From assembly GCA_019312705.1 (NCBI GenBank), contig JAFDCW010000039.1, forward strand, positions 1 through 12,612: 12,612 nt of DNA, written 5' to 3'. The translations under genes and the position numbers were made by a program. The notes beneath the pieces were generated by a model. The model searched no databases. It had not been told where the DNA came from and was given only the letters and a program-made list of their open reading frames with translations. The stretch is from Deltaproteobacteria bacterium. Its GTDB lineage: Bacteria > Myxococcota > Polyangia > Polyangiales > B10-G4. Positions 6,269 to 12,612 of this stretch are shown here, in pieces (the first letter of the stretch is position 1; every line of letters starts with the position of its first letter).

Positions 6269-7168
6269 ATGCCCATCGAAAGCCTCCGGACCCCCGACGA
6301 ACGATTCGAAAATCTCGCCGCTTGGCCCTACGAGCCTCACTACCGCGAGGACCTGCCGGGCTACGGCGGGCTGCGCCTGCACTACGTCGACGAAGGGCCG
6401 CGAGACGCCGAGCACGTTTTCCTGTGCCTGCACGGAGAGCCGAGCTGGGCGTACCTCTACCGCAAGATGATTCCAGTCTTTGTCGAGGCGGGGCATCGGG
6501 TCGTGGCGCCGGACTTCTTCGGCTTTGGTCGGTCGGACAAACCCGTCGACGACGACGCGTATACTTTTGCGTTTCACCGCGGGTCGATCATGCGGCTCAT
6601 CGAGGGCCTAGACCTCCAGCGCATCACCCTCGTCTGCCAGGATTGGGGCGGCCTCATCGGGCTCACCCTGCCGATGGACATGCCGGGGCGTTTCGAGCGC
6701 TTGCTCGTGATGAACACCGCCATCGCGACAGGAGACATGCCGCCTTCGAAGGGGTTCATCGAGTGGCGCGACTACGTGGCGAACTCCCCGGACTTCGACG
6801 TTGCCGGCTTGATGAGTCGAGCGATCGACGGCCTGGCCGAAGCCGACGCGGCGGCCTACGACGCGCCTTTCCCCGACGCCCGGTACAAGGCCGGAGTACG
6901 CCGCTTTCCGGCGATCGTGCCGATCACCCCGGATATGGAGGGCGCCGACCTCGGCAAACGCGCCGGCGCGTTCTGGTCGGCCGAGTGGGAGGGGCCCATC
7001 TTCATGGTGGTCGGCGAGAAAGACCCGGTCCTCGGCCCGAAGGTCATGAAGATGATGCGCATGGTGCTGCGCGGTTGCCCGGAGCCCTTGATGCTTCCGA
7101 ACGCCGGGCACTTCGTGCAGGAAGAGGGCGAAGTCGTCGCCCGGGCGGCCCTCGAAGCGTTTGGGTGA
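6269..7168 (+). CDS. Haloalkane dehalogenase, DhlA-like (alpha/beta hydrolase)
   Basis: This is a 299-residue protein. ATG 6269 was chosen over an in-frame GTG at 6230 because MPIESLRTPDERF matches the N-terminus of Xanthobacter DhlA as I recall it (310 residues). The enzyme hydrolyses carbon-halogen bonds of alkyl halides to alcohols in the cytoplasm. Visible active-site elements are HGEP (55-58, oxyanion loop), nucleophile Asp125 in QDWGG, halide-binding Trp126, a second Trp166 in FIEWRDY aligned with DhlA Trp175, catalytic acid Asp252 in EKDPVLG, and His281 in AGHFVQE. Long stretches such as APDFFGFGRSDKP, LTLPM and GCPEPL agree with DhlA, placing it in subfamily HLD-I. The cap region is similar in length. 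The physiological substrate is unknown, and nothing nearby suggests a chlorinated-solvent pathway. The GH92 gene starts 55 bp downstream. Confidence 0.88.
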   Translation: MPIESLRTPDERFENLAAWPYEPHYREDLPGYGGLRLHYVDEGPRDAEHVFLCLHGEPSWAYLYRKMIPVFVEAGHRVVAPDFFGFGRSDKPVDDDAYTFAFHRGSIMRLIEGLDLQRITLVCQDWGGLIGLTLPMDMPGRFERLLVMNTAIATGDMPPSKGFIEWRDYVANSPDFDVAGLMSRAIDGLAEADAAAYDAPFPDARYKAGVRRFPAIVPITPDMEGADLGKRAGAFWSAEWEGPIFMVVGEKDPVLGPKVMKMMRMVLRGCPEPLMLPNAGHFVQEEGEVVARAALEAFG

Positions 7169-7223
7169 AAGGGGCCCGGCGCGTTGCGGCAATGACTCGG
7201 GTGGCCTAACTCTCAAGCGAGCG

Positions 7224-9659
7224 ATGATGACGCATTCCCGTTTTTTCGGTTTCGGCCTCTCTTTCGGCCTCTCTTTCGGGGTCCTCTGCTGGGCCCTCTG
7301 CTTGGCGGCTTGCGGCGACGACTCGGGGGTCGCCGACGGCGCCGTGGACGCCGCGGCGGATGCGGATGCCTCCCTCGACGCTGACGCCGACACCGGGCCG
7401 CCCCCGCGCCCCATGCCCACGCCGCCAACCGAGCCTTACGCAGCGCCGACACCCTTCGTCGTGGCCGCGCCCGTGGATCTCGTCCAGTACGTCGACCCGA
7501 TGATCGGCACCGATGGTCCGGGCAATGTGGTCCCCGGCGCCCTGCTGCCCCACGGCATGGTGCGCGCTTCCCCCGATACGAACTCCGCCGCAGGCAGCAT
7601 CGACGCCTACGACTACGATGACGATCGCATCGAAGGGTTCACCCACCTGCACCTCGAAGGCCCCGGGGGCTCGTTGAACGGCTACAATTCGATCCGCCTC
7701 ATGCCCGCGGTCGGTGAGCTGGACCCGTCCGATGTCTCGTCGGCCTACGATCACGGCACCGAGGACACCGAGCCCGGCTACTACGCCGTCACCCTCGCCG
7801 ACAGCGATGTGCGTGTCGAGCTCACGGCGACGGCCCACGCGGCGGTGCATCGTTATACCTTCCCCGCAAGCGCTGCGCCTTACCTCGCCCTCGACCTCTT
7901 CGCGTCGAACGGTGAATCCAAGGGCATGAGCATCGAGTTCGTCGGGGACCGCGAGGTCCGCGGGAGCGCGAGCTTCAACGTGCACCCGGGCCTCGGCATC
8001 ATCCTGGGCCGGGACGCCCCGGGCACCGGCGCTGTGAAAGTCTACTTTCATATCGAGACCTCCGAGCCCTTCGTTCGGTCCGGGGTCTTCAACGTCGGCG
8101 GCGAGACGCCGGTCGAAGAGGGCGTTCGTCGCGTCGACGGCTATGGCCTCGGTGCCTACGGGACCTTCGAGCGTCCGGCCGACGGCGTCGTCGAGGCGCG
8201 CGTCGGCATCTCCCTGGTCGACGCGATCCACGCCGAGGCGAACGCCCGCGGTGAAATCGGCGCAATGTCCTTCGACGAGGTCCGGTCGGCGGCATCCGGT
8301 GTTTGGAACGACCGCCTCAATCGCGTGCAGATCGAGGCGTCCGACGACGCGAAGGCCATGTTCTACACGGCGCTCTACCACTCGCTCTTTCAGCCCGCGG
8401 ACTACACCGAAACCGACGGGTGGTTCGTCGTATCGACGAGCGGGGCGCCGGTGGTCCGGGACGGCGGCGGCCGGCCCTTCTACACCGACGACTGGTGCAT
8501 GTGGGATACGTTCCGCACGTCGCACCCCCTCGGCACCCTCGTCGAGCCCGAGATCCGAGCTGACATCGTGCGCTCCATGCTCACCATGTACGAAGAGGGC
8601 GGCTGGCTTCCGAAGTGCACGTGGAACGCCGGCGGTTATTCGCGGGTCATGACCGCCAACGTCGCCATCCCGATCATCGTCGACGCCTGGGCCAAGGGCC
8701 TCGACGACTTCGATGAGGCGCTGGCCTTCGAAGCGATGGCCAAGTCCAGTCGCGAGGAGGTCGACAACGTACAGGAAGGTGGCTGCGGTTACTTTGGCCT
8801 CGGTACGCCCCCCGAATACGTGGAACTCGGCTACTTCGGACACGAGTGCGACCCCCACCAGGCCGCGTCCATGACGCTCGAGTACGCCTACACCGACCAC
8901 CTGATGGCGCTCTACTCGGAGGGCCTCGGCATGAGCGCCGCCGCTGGCGAGTTCGGGGCCCGGGCGCGGTACTTCGAAAACCAGTGGGACCCGGGGGTCG
9001 GGTTCATGCGGCCCCGCATGCGCGACGGGAGCTGGCTCGACCCCTTCGACCCCACCGATACCAGCGACTCGAACGGCTTCGTCGAGGCGAGCGCCTGGAT
9101 ATTCAACTTCTTCGTCCCCCACGACGTGCCGGCGTTGATCGAGATGCACGGGGGCGCAGCGCCCTTCTTGACGAACCTCGACGCCTTCTATGACGGCGGC
9201 CACTACGACCCCGGGAACCAGCCCAGTTTTCACATCGCTTGGCTCTACAACTACGCCGGCGAACCCGCACGCACCCAGGCCCGAGTCCGGGACAACGTCG
9301 AGGCCCATTTCGCCACCGGGCCCAGGGGTCTCCCGGGGAACGACGACGCCGGGTCCATGTCGGCGCTCCTGGTCCTCGCGATGCTCGGGGTCTACCCCGT
9401 CGCCCCGGGGGTGCCGGTGTACGACCTGTCGACGCCGCTCCTCGACCGCGCCGTGCTGCACCTAAACCCGGCTCACTACGACGGGGGCACCTTCACCATC
9501 GAGGTGACCCGGGCTGATCCGACTGACGTATACATCCAGTCGGCCGAACTCGACGGGACTCAGCTTGCGGAGCCGCGCCTGACCCACGCCCAGATCGCCG
9601 CTGGTGGCACCCTGCGCTATGTGCTCGGCCCGGCCCCAGCCCCCTGGGGCGCTCCTTGA
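7224..9659 (+). CDS. GH92 family alpha-1,2-mannosidase-like lipoprotein
   Basis: This is an 811-residue protein. The start is at ATG 7224 or the adjacent ATG 7227, giving a hydrophobic signal with a lipobox LAAC (Cys30) and then GDDS plus an Asp/Ala-rich tether. The catalytic region starts near residue 80 with YVDPMIGTDGPGNVVPGALLPHG, the GH92 opening. It then shows GFTHLHLEGPGG, YYAVTLADSDVRVELTAT, DDWCMWDTFRTSHPL, GGWLPKCTW, ASMTLEYAYTDHL, and near the end GNDDAGSMSALLVLAMLGVYPVAPG. GH92 enzymes are calcium-dependent exo-acting alpha-mannosidases. The paired aspartates of GNDD agree with the conserved catalytic-base region, though I cannot confirm the acid. A lipid-anchored form would trim mannosides at the cell surface, fitting a predator or saprophyte. 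The length is normal. The linkage it cuts cannot be read from sequence. Confidence 0.9.
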   Translation: MMTHSRFFGFGLSFGLSFGVLCWALCLAACGDDSGVADGAVDAAADADASLDADADTGPPPRPMPTPPTEPYAAPTPFVVAAPVDLVQYVDPMIGTDGPGNVVPGALLPHGMVRASPDTNSAAGSIDAYDYDDDRIEGFTHLHLEGPGGSLNGYNSIRLMPAVGELDPSDVSSAYDHGTEDTEPGYYAVTLADSDVRVELTATAHAAVHRYTFPASAAPYLALDLFASNGESKGMSIEFVGDREVRGSASFNVHPGLGIILGRDAPGTGAVKVYFHIETSEPFVRSGVFNVGGETPVEEGVRRVDGYGLGAYGTFERPADGVVEARVGISLVDAIHAEANARGEIGAMSFDEVRSAASGVWNDRLNRVQIEASDDAKAMFYTALYHSLFQPADYTETDGWFVVSTSGAPVVRDGGGRPFYTDDWCMWDTFRTSHPLGTLVEPEIRADIVRSMLTMYEEGGWLPKCTWNAGGYSRVMTANVAIPIIVDAWAKGLDDFDEALAFEAMAKSSREEVDNVQEGGCGYFGLGTPPEYVELGYFGHECDPHQAASMTLEYAYTDHLMALYSEGLGMSAAAGEFGARARYFENQWDPGVGFMRPRMRDGSWLDPFDPTDTSDSNGFVEASAWIFNFFVPHDVPALIEMHGGAAPFLTNLDAFYDGGHYDPGNQPSFHIAWLYNYAGEPARTQARVRDNVEAHFATGPRGLPGNDDAGSMSALLVLAMLGVYPVAPGVPVYDLSTPLLDRAVLHLNPAHYDGGTFTIEVTRADPTDVYIQSAELDGTQLAEPRLTHAQIAAGGTLRYVLGPAPAPWGAP
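7251..7280 (+). repeat. 12-bp tandem repeat in the GH92 signal peptide
   Basis: TTCGGCCTCTCT occurs at 7251-7262 and 7263-7274, followed by TTCGGG. It encodes Phe-Gly-Leu-Ser twice, giving GFGLSFGLSFG in the hydrophobic core of the lipoprotein signal. Loss or gain of a unit would change core length by four residues without a frameshift. Confidence 0.85.
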
Positions 9660-9718
9660 TCTCGTCTTGATAGCCGCCCGATAGACCGACGGGGACGCAC
9701 GGCCGTCTAGCAAGGCCC

Positions 9719-11203
9719 ATGAAGGTGGGTCACGCGGCAAGCTGGGCGTTCTTGATGCTCTTCTCCTCGATGGGGGCCCCCGAAGGGGTGCAGGCCCAAG
9801 CAGCCGAGGAGCAGTATTTCCTCGACCAAGCCAGCCAGGCCATGCCGGCCCGGGCCCGGCGCCGGAGCGACGGAAACGCTGCCGGTGCCCTCGGCACCCA
9901 GGAGATGCGCACCGCGAACTCGGTCGCGTCCGCTCTGGTTCGTCGGCGCATGAGTCGGAGCCGGCCCCGGGACCTCGCCCTCCTCGACGCCGCCCGGGAG
10001 GCGGAGGTGATCGTCGTGCGGGGTGAGTTCGACCGGGTGCAGGACGTGCTCACGGCCCTCGAAATGCAGCATGTCGTCTTGCCGCCGCGTCTCGTCGGGC
10101 GCTTGCCCTTGATGAGCACCCAGACGGTGATGGTGAACTGCCCGGGGAATGTGGGCCGCCGCGGCGTCGAGAAGCTGCGCCGCTTCGTCGAGACCGGCGG
10201 CTTCCTCGTGACCACGGACTGGGCCCTGCGCCTCGCCGGGCGCGCCTTCCCGGAGACGATTCGACGCTCCGGCCGCGAGACCGGCAACGACGTGGTGCCC
10301 GTCGAGGTGGTGGGCGACGACCACCCGTTCATGGAGCACGTGCAGGCCACCGATGACACCCTCCGGTGGTGGCTCGAATCATCGAGCTATCCCATTCGCG
10401 TCATCGACACGCGGCGGGTCGAGGTGCTCTTGAGCAGCGAGACCATGCGCCGACGCTACGGGCAGGCGGCGATCGCCGTGACGTTTCCTGCAGGTGAAGG
10501 GCGCGTGCTGCATACGACGAGCCACTTCTACCTGCAGCAGTCGCGCCTCACCTCGGCTCGGGACCGGGCCCGCGGTAGCGCCTTCGCTCGGGACCTCGGC
10601 CTCGACGACCGCGACATGAACGAGCTTCGCTCCCAGGGCCTCGACGACGTGCGCGTCGGCCAGGTCGCCGGCGCGTTCGCGATGCAGCAGCTGATCTCCA
10701 ACGTGCTCGTCACGAAGCGCCGCGAAAACGACTTGCTGCTCGGGCGCTTTCAGCTCCGGGCGACGGGGGAGGGCACGCTGCGCGACGAACCGGGAGCCGA
10801 TGACGTCAGCGACGACGAGGCGGTGTCGATCAAAGTCGGCTTCCTGCTCCGCGAACTCGACCGCCGGGACGGTTGGGTCCGGGTGCGGGACCTCTTTGGC
10901 CGGGAGGGCTGGGTCGAGGCATCGCTGGTGCACGATACGGCCGCGCCCGTCGCCGGCCCCGCGGCGCCTGGCGGCGTACCTTCATCCACGACCGTGGCCG
11001 TCCTCGATGCGGCCTCGGAGCAGTCGCCCTCAACCGTCGCCTCGACTGGCGCCACGACCGCAGCCGTCACACGGCGCGAAGCCCTGGGGAGGGCGCCTTC
11101 GGCCGTGGACGGTGGCTGTTCTGTTGGCACCGTGCCCGGTGCCGGCACCGTGCCGCTCTGCCTTGCGGCCCTGGTCCTCGGTGTGCGGCGGAGGCGGCAC
11201 TGA
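9719..11203 (+). CDS. Secreted protein with GATase-like and SH3b domains and MYXO-CTERM-like tail
   Basis: This is a 494-residue protein with ATG preceded by AAGG (9712-9715). The N-terminus (MKVGHAASWAFLMLFSSMG, then VQAQA) looks like a signal peptide. Residues ~85-290 resemble a glutamine-amidotransferase-like Rossmann fold of the DUF4159 kind: AEVIVVRGEFDRVQDVLTAL, VMVNCPGNVGRRGVEKLRRF, VETGGFLVTTDWAL, HPFMEHV and AGEGRVLHTTSHFY. Residues ~345-410 look like a bacterial SH3 (SH3b) module (GTLRDEPG, then RDGWVRVRDLFGREGWVEASLV). A Ser/Thr/Ala/Val-rich low-complexity linker follows. The last ~30 residues are GGCSVGTVPGAGTVPL, a hydrophobic stretch and RRRRH, matching the MYXO-CTERM anchor layout (Cys, transmembrane, basic end). 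MYXO-CTERM proteins are thought to be cut and surface-anchored by myxosortase. The substrate or partner is unknown. Confidence 0.78.
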   Translation: MKVGHAASWAFLMLFSSMGAPEGVQAQAAEEQYFLDQASQAMPARARRRSDGNAAGALGTQEMRTANSVASALVRRRMSRSRPRDLALLDAAREAEVIVVRGEFDRVQDVLTALEMQHVVLPPRLVGRLPLMSTQTVMVNCPGNVGRRGVEKLRRFVETGGFLVTTDWALRLAGRAFPETIRRSGRETGNDVVPVEVVGDDHPFMEHVQATDDTLRWWLESSSYPIRVIDTRRVEVLLSSETMRRRYGQAAIAVTFPAGEGRVLHTTSHFYLQQSRLTSARDRARGSAFARDLGLDDRDMNELRSQGLDDVRVGQVAGAFAMQQLISNVLVTKRRENDLLLGRFQLRATGEGTLRDEPGADDVSDDEAVSIKVGFLLRELDRRDGWVRVRDLFGREGWVEASLVHDTAAPVAGPAAPGGVPSSTTVAVLDAASEQSPSTVASTGATTAAVTRREALGRAPSAVDGGCSVGTVPGAGTVPLCLAALVLGVRRRRH

Positions 11204-11246
11204 GGGCATCGGCGTAGCACGGGGGGGTAGTCCCTGCGGATCATCT

Positions 11247-11261
11247 CGTTCGATTCGAACG
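11247..11261. promoter_or_regulatory. 15-bp perfect palindrome CGTTCGATTCGAACG
   Basis: CGTTCGA and TCGAACG are exact inverted repeats around a single T. The element could be a protein-binding site or part of transcript processing between the convergent genes. It is not close to any start codon, so an operator role is doubtful. Confidence 0.35.
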
Positions 11262-11325
11262 GACGACAGGCGGAGGTCGTGCTCGAGGCCCTCGATGCGA
11301 ACGGAGAGCCGGTTGCTGCTATCTG

Positions 11326-11433
11326 CCCGTTCCCACTCCCGTTCCCGTTCCCGTTCCCGTTCCCGTTCCCGTTCCCGTTCCCGTTTCCGTTCCCGTTTCC
11401 GTACCCGTTTCCGTACCCGTTTCCGTTCCCGTC
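11326..11433. repeat. Intergenic hexanucleotide array (CCCGTT)18
   Basis: There are 18 units of 6 bp without interruption. Most are CCCGTT; variants are CCCACT, TCCGTT, TCCGTA and a final CCCGTC. The distal half alternates CCC and TCC units, while the proximal half is almost pure. On the minus strand the unit is AACGGG. It is the same motif family as the array inside the HTTM gene, but here it lies between two stop codons. Confidence 0.95.
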
Positions 11434-11470
11434 TGACGGCTCTTCTTCGCTGGCGCTCGACCTCGCCGTG

Positions 11471-12612
11471 TCATCCGAATACGCCAGGGCGCCGACGGCG
11501 AGCGAGCAACAGCAGCGCCACGAGGATTGCGCCGGGAGTACCGCCCGCGGTCCCGGTGTCACTCCAGGCACTCGTGGAGCAGCCTCCGCTCTCACGTCCA
11601 GGAACGCATAGCGACTCGGTCGCGCCGGCGTCCGCGCACTCGAAGCCAGCGGCGCACGGGTCGGCGGCGTCGCAGGTACGTGTGCAGGCGCCACCCTCGC
11701 ATCGGTCCGACCGGCACTCCGAGGAGGCGACGCATGTCTCGCCGAGCGCCGCGCCTAGTGGGAGGCACGAGTCCGCGACGCACTCGAAGCCGACGGCGCA
11801 ACGCCCGAGTTCGTTGCACGGGACGGCGCAGAGTTGCTCGGGCTCGGCGCACGACGGTGCGGATGCGCGGCAGTCCTCTTCCGTCTGACATCGGTCGCCG
11901 GCGCCGCCGAGCCCTCCGGGGATGCAGATGGCGCCGCGGCAGTGAGAGCCATCCGGGCAAGGGGCGGCGGAGTCGCATGCGCGCGAGCAGCGGCCGGCTT
12001 CGCAGGCGCCGCTCGCGCACCGCGCACCGTCGTTACAGGGGTCGCCGAAGAGGCGCGGCGAAACTGCGAGGGCCTCGGGGAGGCATGTGCCGCACACGCC
12101 GTCCGGCGCTTCGCAGACGAGTGTGGTGGCGCACGCTGCGCCTTCGGGCACGCAGGCTTCGCCACAACGCGACACGCCAGAAGAAGCGACGCACCGCGCT
12201 GACCCACAGTCCGCGCGCGCCGAGCACTCGTCTCCGGCCGCGCCGGCGCCGGCCGGGACGCAACGCCCGGTACCGCACGCGTCCGCTTCGCACGCGAGGC
12301 CCGGTTCACACGCGTCGCGAAGCGTGGGGTCGCACTCCGCCGTGCACAGCATCTCGCCGGCGACGCTCTCACACCGCGCCGACCTGCACTCTTCGGCCAG
12401 CGTGCACGGCTCACCAAGCTCGCCACAACCGTCGTCCACTATGCCGTTGCAGTCGTCGTCGACGTCGTTGCACCGCTCCGGGCTGGAAATGCAGGGCGGG
12501 ACGTACATGAGCGCCTCCGCGATCATGGCGCTGTGCTGGGACACGCCGGCGAGCCCCGTCACTCGGTTGTCGCACATTGTCGAAGTGACGAAGCTCAGGA
12601 CGCCGATGATCC
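11471..12612 (-). CDS. Probable trypsin-like protease C-terminal part, with MopE motif, Cys-rich repeats and MYXO-CTERM-like tail (5' end outside window)
   Basis: The frame is open to the window edge, so 379 C-terminal residues are seen; the ATG at 12577 is probably internal. The first ~40 residues (IIGVLSFVTSTMCDNRVTGL, then AGVSQHSAMIAEAL) look like the end of an S1 trypsin-fold domain, where GVxSx...C...VTG..xVS...xWI is usual. The catalytic triad would lie outside the window. Next comes CNDVDDDCNGIVDDGC, the MopE-type putative metal-binding motif common in myxobacteria. After it come repeated modules of the type GDxC...xxCxSxxC...xxCxxxC (GEPCTLAEECRSARC, GDECSARADCGSARC, GDPCNDGARCASGAC, GDRCQTEEDC, GETCVASSECRSDRC), likely disulfide-rich and extracellular. 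The end is SGGCSTSAWSDTGTAGG, a hydrophobic run and RRRRPGVFG, a MYXO-CTERM-like anchor. The Cys-rich and anchor calls are firm; the protease call rests on a short segment. Confidence 0.75.
   Translation of the reverse strand, partial: IIGVLSFVTSTMCDNRVTGLAGVSQHSAMIAEALMYVPPCISSPERCNDVDDDCNGIVDDGCGELGEPCTLAEECRSARCESVAGEMLCTAECDPTLRDACEPGLACEADACGTGRCVPAGAGAAGDECSARADCGSARCVASSGVSRCGEACVPEGAACATTLVCEAPDGVCGTCLPEALAVSPRLFGDPCNDGARCASGACEAGRCSRACDSAAPCPDGSHCRGAICIPGGLGGAGDRCQTEEDCRASAPSCAEPEQLCAVPCNELGRCAVGFECVADSCLPLGAALGETCVASSECRSDRCEGGACTRTCDAADPCAAGFECADAGATESLCVPGRESGGCSTSAWSDTGTAGGTPGAILVALLLLARRRRPGVFG

Larger units (their letters stand above)
11204..11470. other. Convergent intergenic region, 267 bp, with palindrome and simple-sequence array
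   Basis: This gap lies between two stop codons. Besides the hexanucleotide array, it contains a stretch (11232-11325) whose plus frame after TAG 11226-11228 reads RIISFDSNGRQAEVV and on to ANGEPVAAICP without a stop and without an ATG before 11279. It runs straight into the array (Pro-Phe repeat) and then antisense through the next gene. It could be a coding remnant or chance. No factor-independent terminator with a T-tract is visible. Confidence 0.5.

Noticed and set aside
4997..7168. A joint degradation pathway of dehalogenase and lactonase
   Set aside because: The lactonase-like protein is a lipid-anchored extracytoplasmic propeller and the dehalogenase is cytosolic; no intermediate links them, and divergent adjacency alone is weak.
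7206..9461. Open frame of about 750 codons on the minus strand opposite the GH92 gene
   Set aside because: It is antisense to a clearly recognisable GH92 protein, its translation shows no family motif, and long antisense frames are expected from the strong third-position GC bias.
11247..11261. tRNA T-arm or LexA box
   Set aside because: There is no acceptor, D or anticodon arm around it, and the half-sites are in the opposite order to a CGAAC...GTTCG LexA box.
11279..11611. Plus-strand gene with a Pro-Phe repeat
   Set aside because: It overlaps antisense the C-terminus of the Cys-rich anchored protein and consists mainly of the simple repeat; only the short stretch before the array looks coding and is reported as a finding.

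Overview
This window looks like chromosome of a Myxococcota member (Polyangia or Sandaracinus-like; an inference, no 16S rRNA is present). The evidence is very high GC with strong third-position GC bias, several predicted lipoproteins of the form Cys-Gly-Asp-Asp followed by Asp/Ser/Thr/Ala-rich linkers, a MopE-type CNDVDDDCNG motif, and two proteins ending in a MYXO-CTERM-like Cys + hydrophobic + Arg-rich tail. No rRNA, tRNA, CRISPR array, IS element or integrase was seen.

Layout: (1) 1-555 (+) is the C-terminal TPP-binding part of a 2-hydroxyacyl-CoA lyase 2 / ILVBL-like enzyme. It ends in a 14-bp tandem repeat that puts TGA in all three frames. (2) 614-1594 (-) is an orphan Cys-rich lipoprotein, divergent from (3) an HTTM membrane protein (1763-3226) carrying a Pro-Ala/Pro-Val hexanucleotide repeat, followed after 19 bp by a VF530-type DNA-binding protein (3246-3608). 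(4) The minus-strand group 6223-3667 is a beta-propeller lactonase-like lipoprotein, a decayed lipoprotein remnant, an intact small lipoprotein with two VANLIAPP motifs, and a ferritin-like di-iron protein 3 bp behind it. (5) The plus-strand run 6269-11203 is a DhlA-like haloalkane dehalogenase, a GH92 alpha-mannosidase-like lipoprotein, and a secreted SH3-domain protein with a MYXO-CTERM-like tail. (6) 11204-11470 is a convergent gap holding a second, 18-unit array of nearly the same hexanucleotide. (7) 11471 to the window end (-) is the C-terminal part of a probable trypsin-like protease with Cys-rich repeats and a MYXO-CTERM-like tail.

How the genes work together: much of the window encodes envelope or surface proteins (four lipoproteins, two MYXO-CTERM-like proteins, one multi-pass membrane protein) mixed with cytosolic enzymes, and no single pathway ties them together. 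The best candidate for an undescribed unit is the di-iron ferritin-like protein paired with the VANLIAPP-repeat lipoprotein, plus the eroded paralogue upstream that keeps the same motif. A substrate-enzyme relationship is only a hypothesis.
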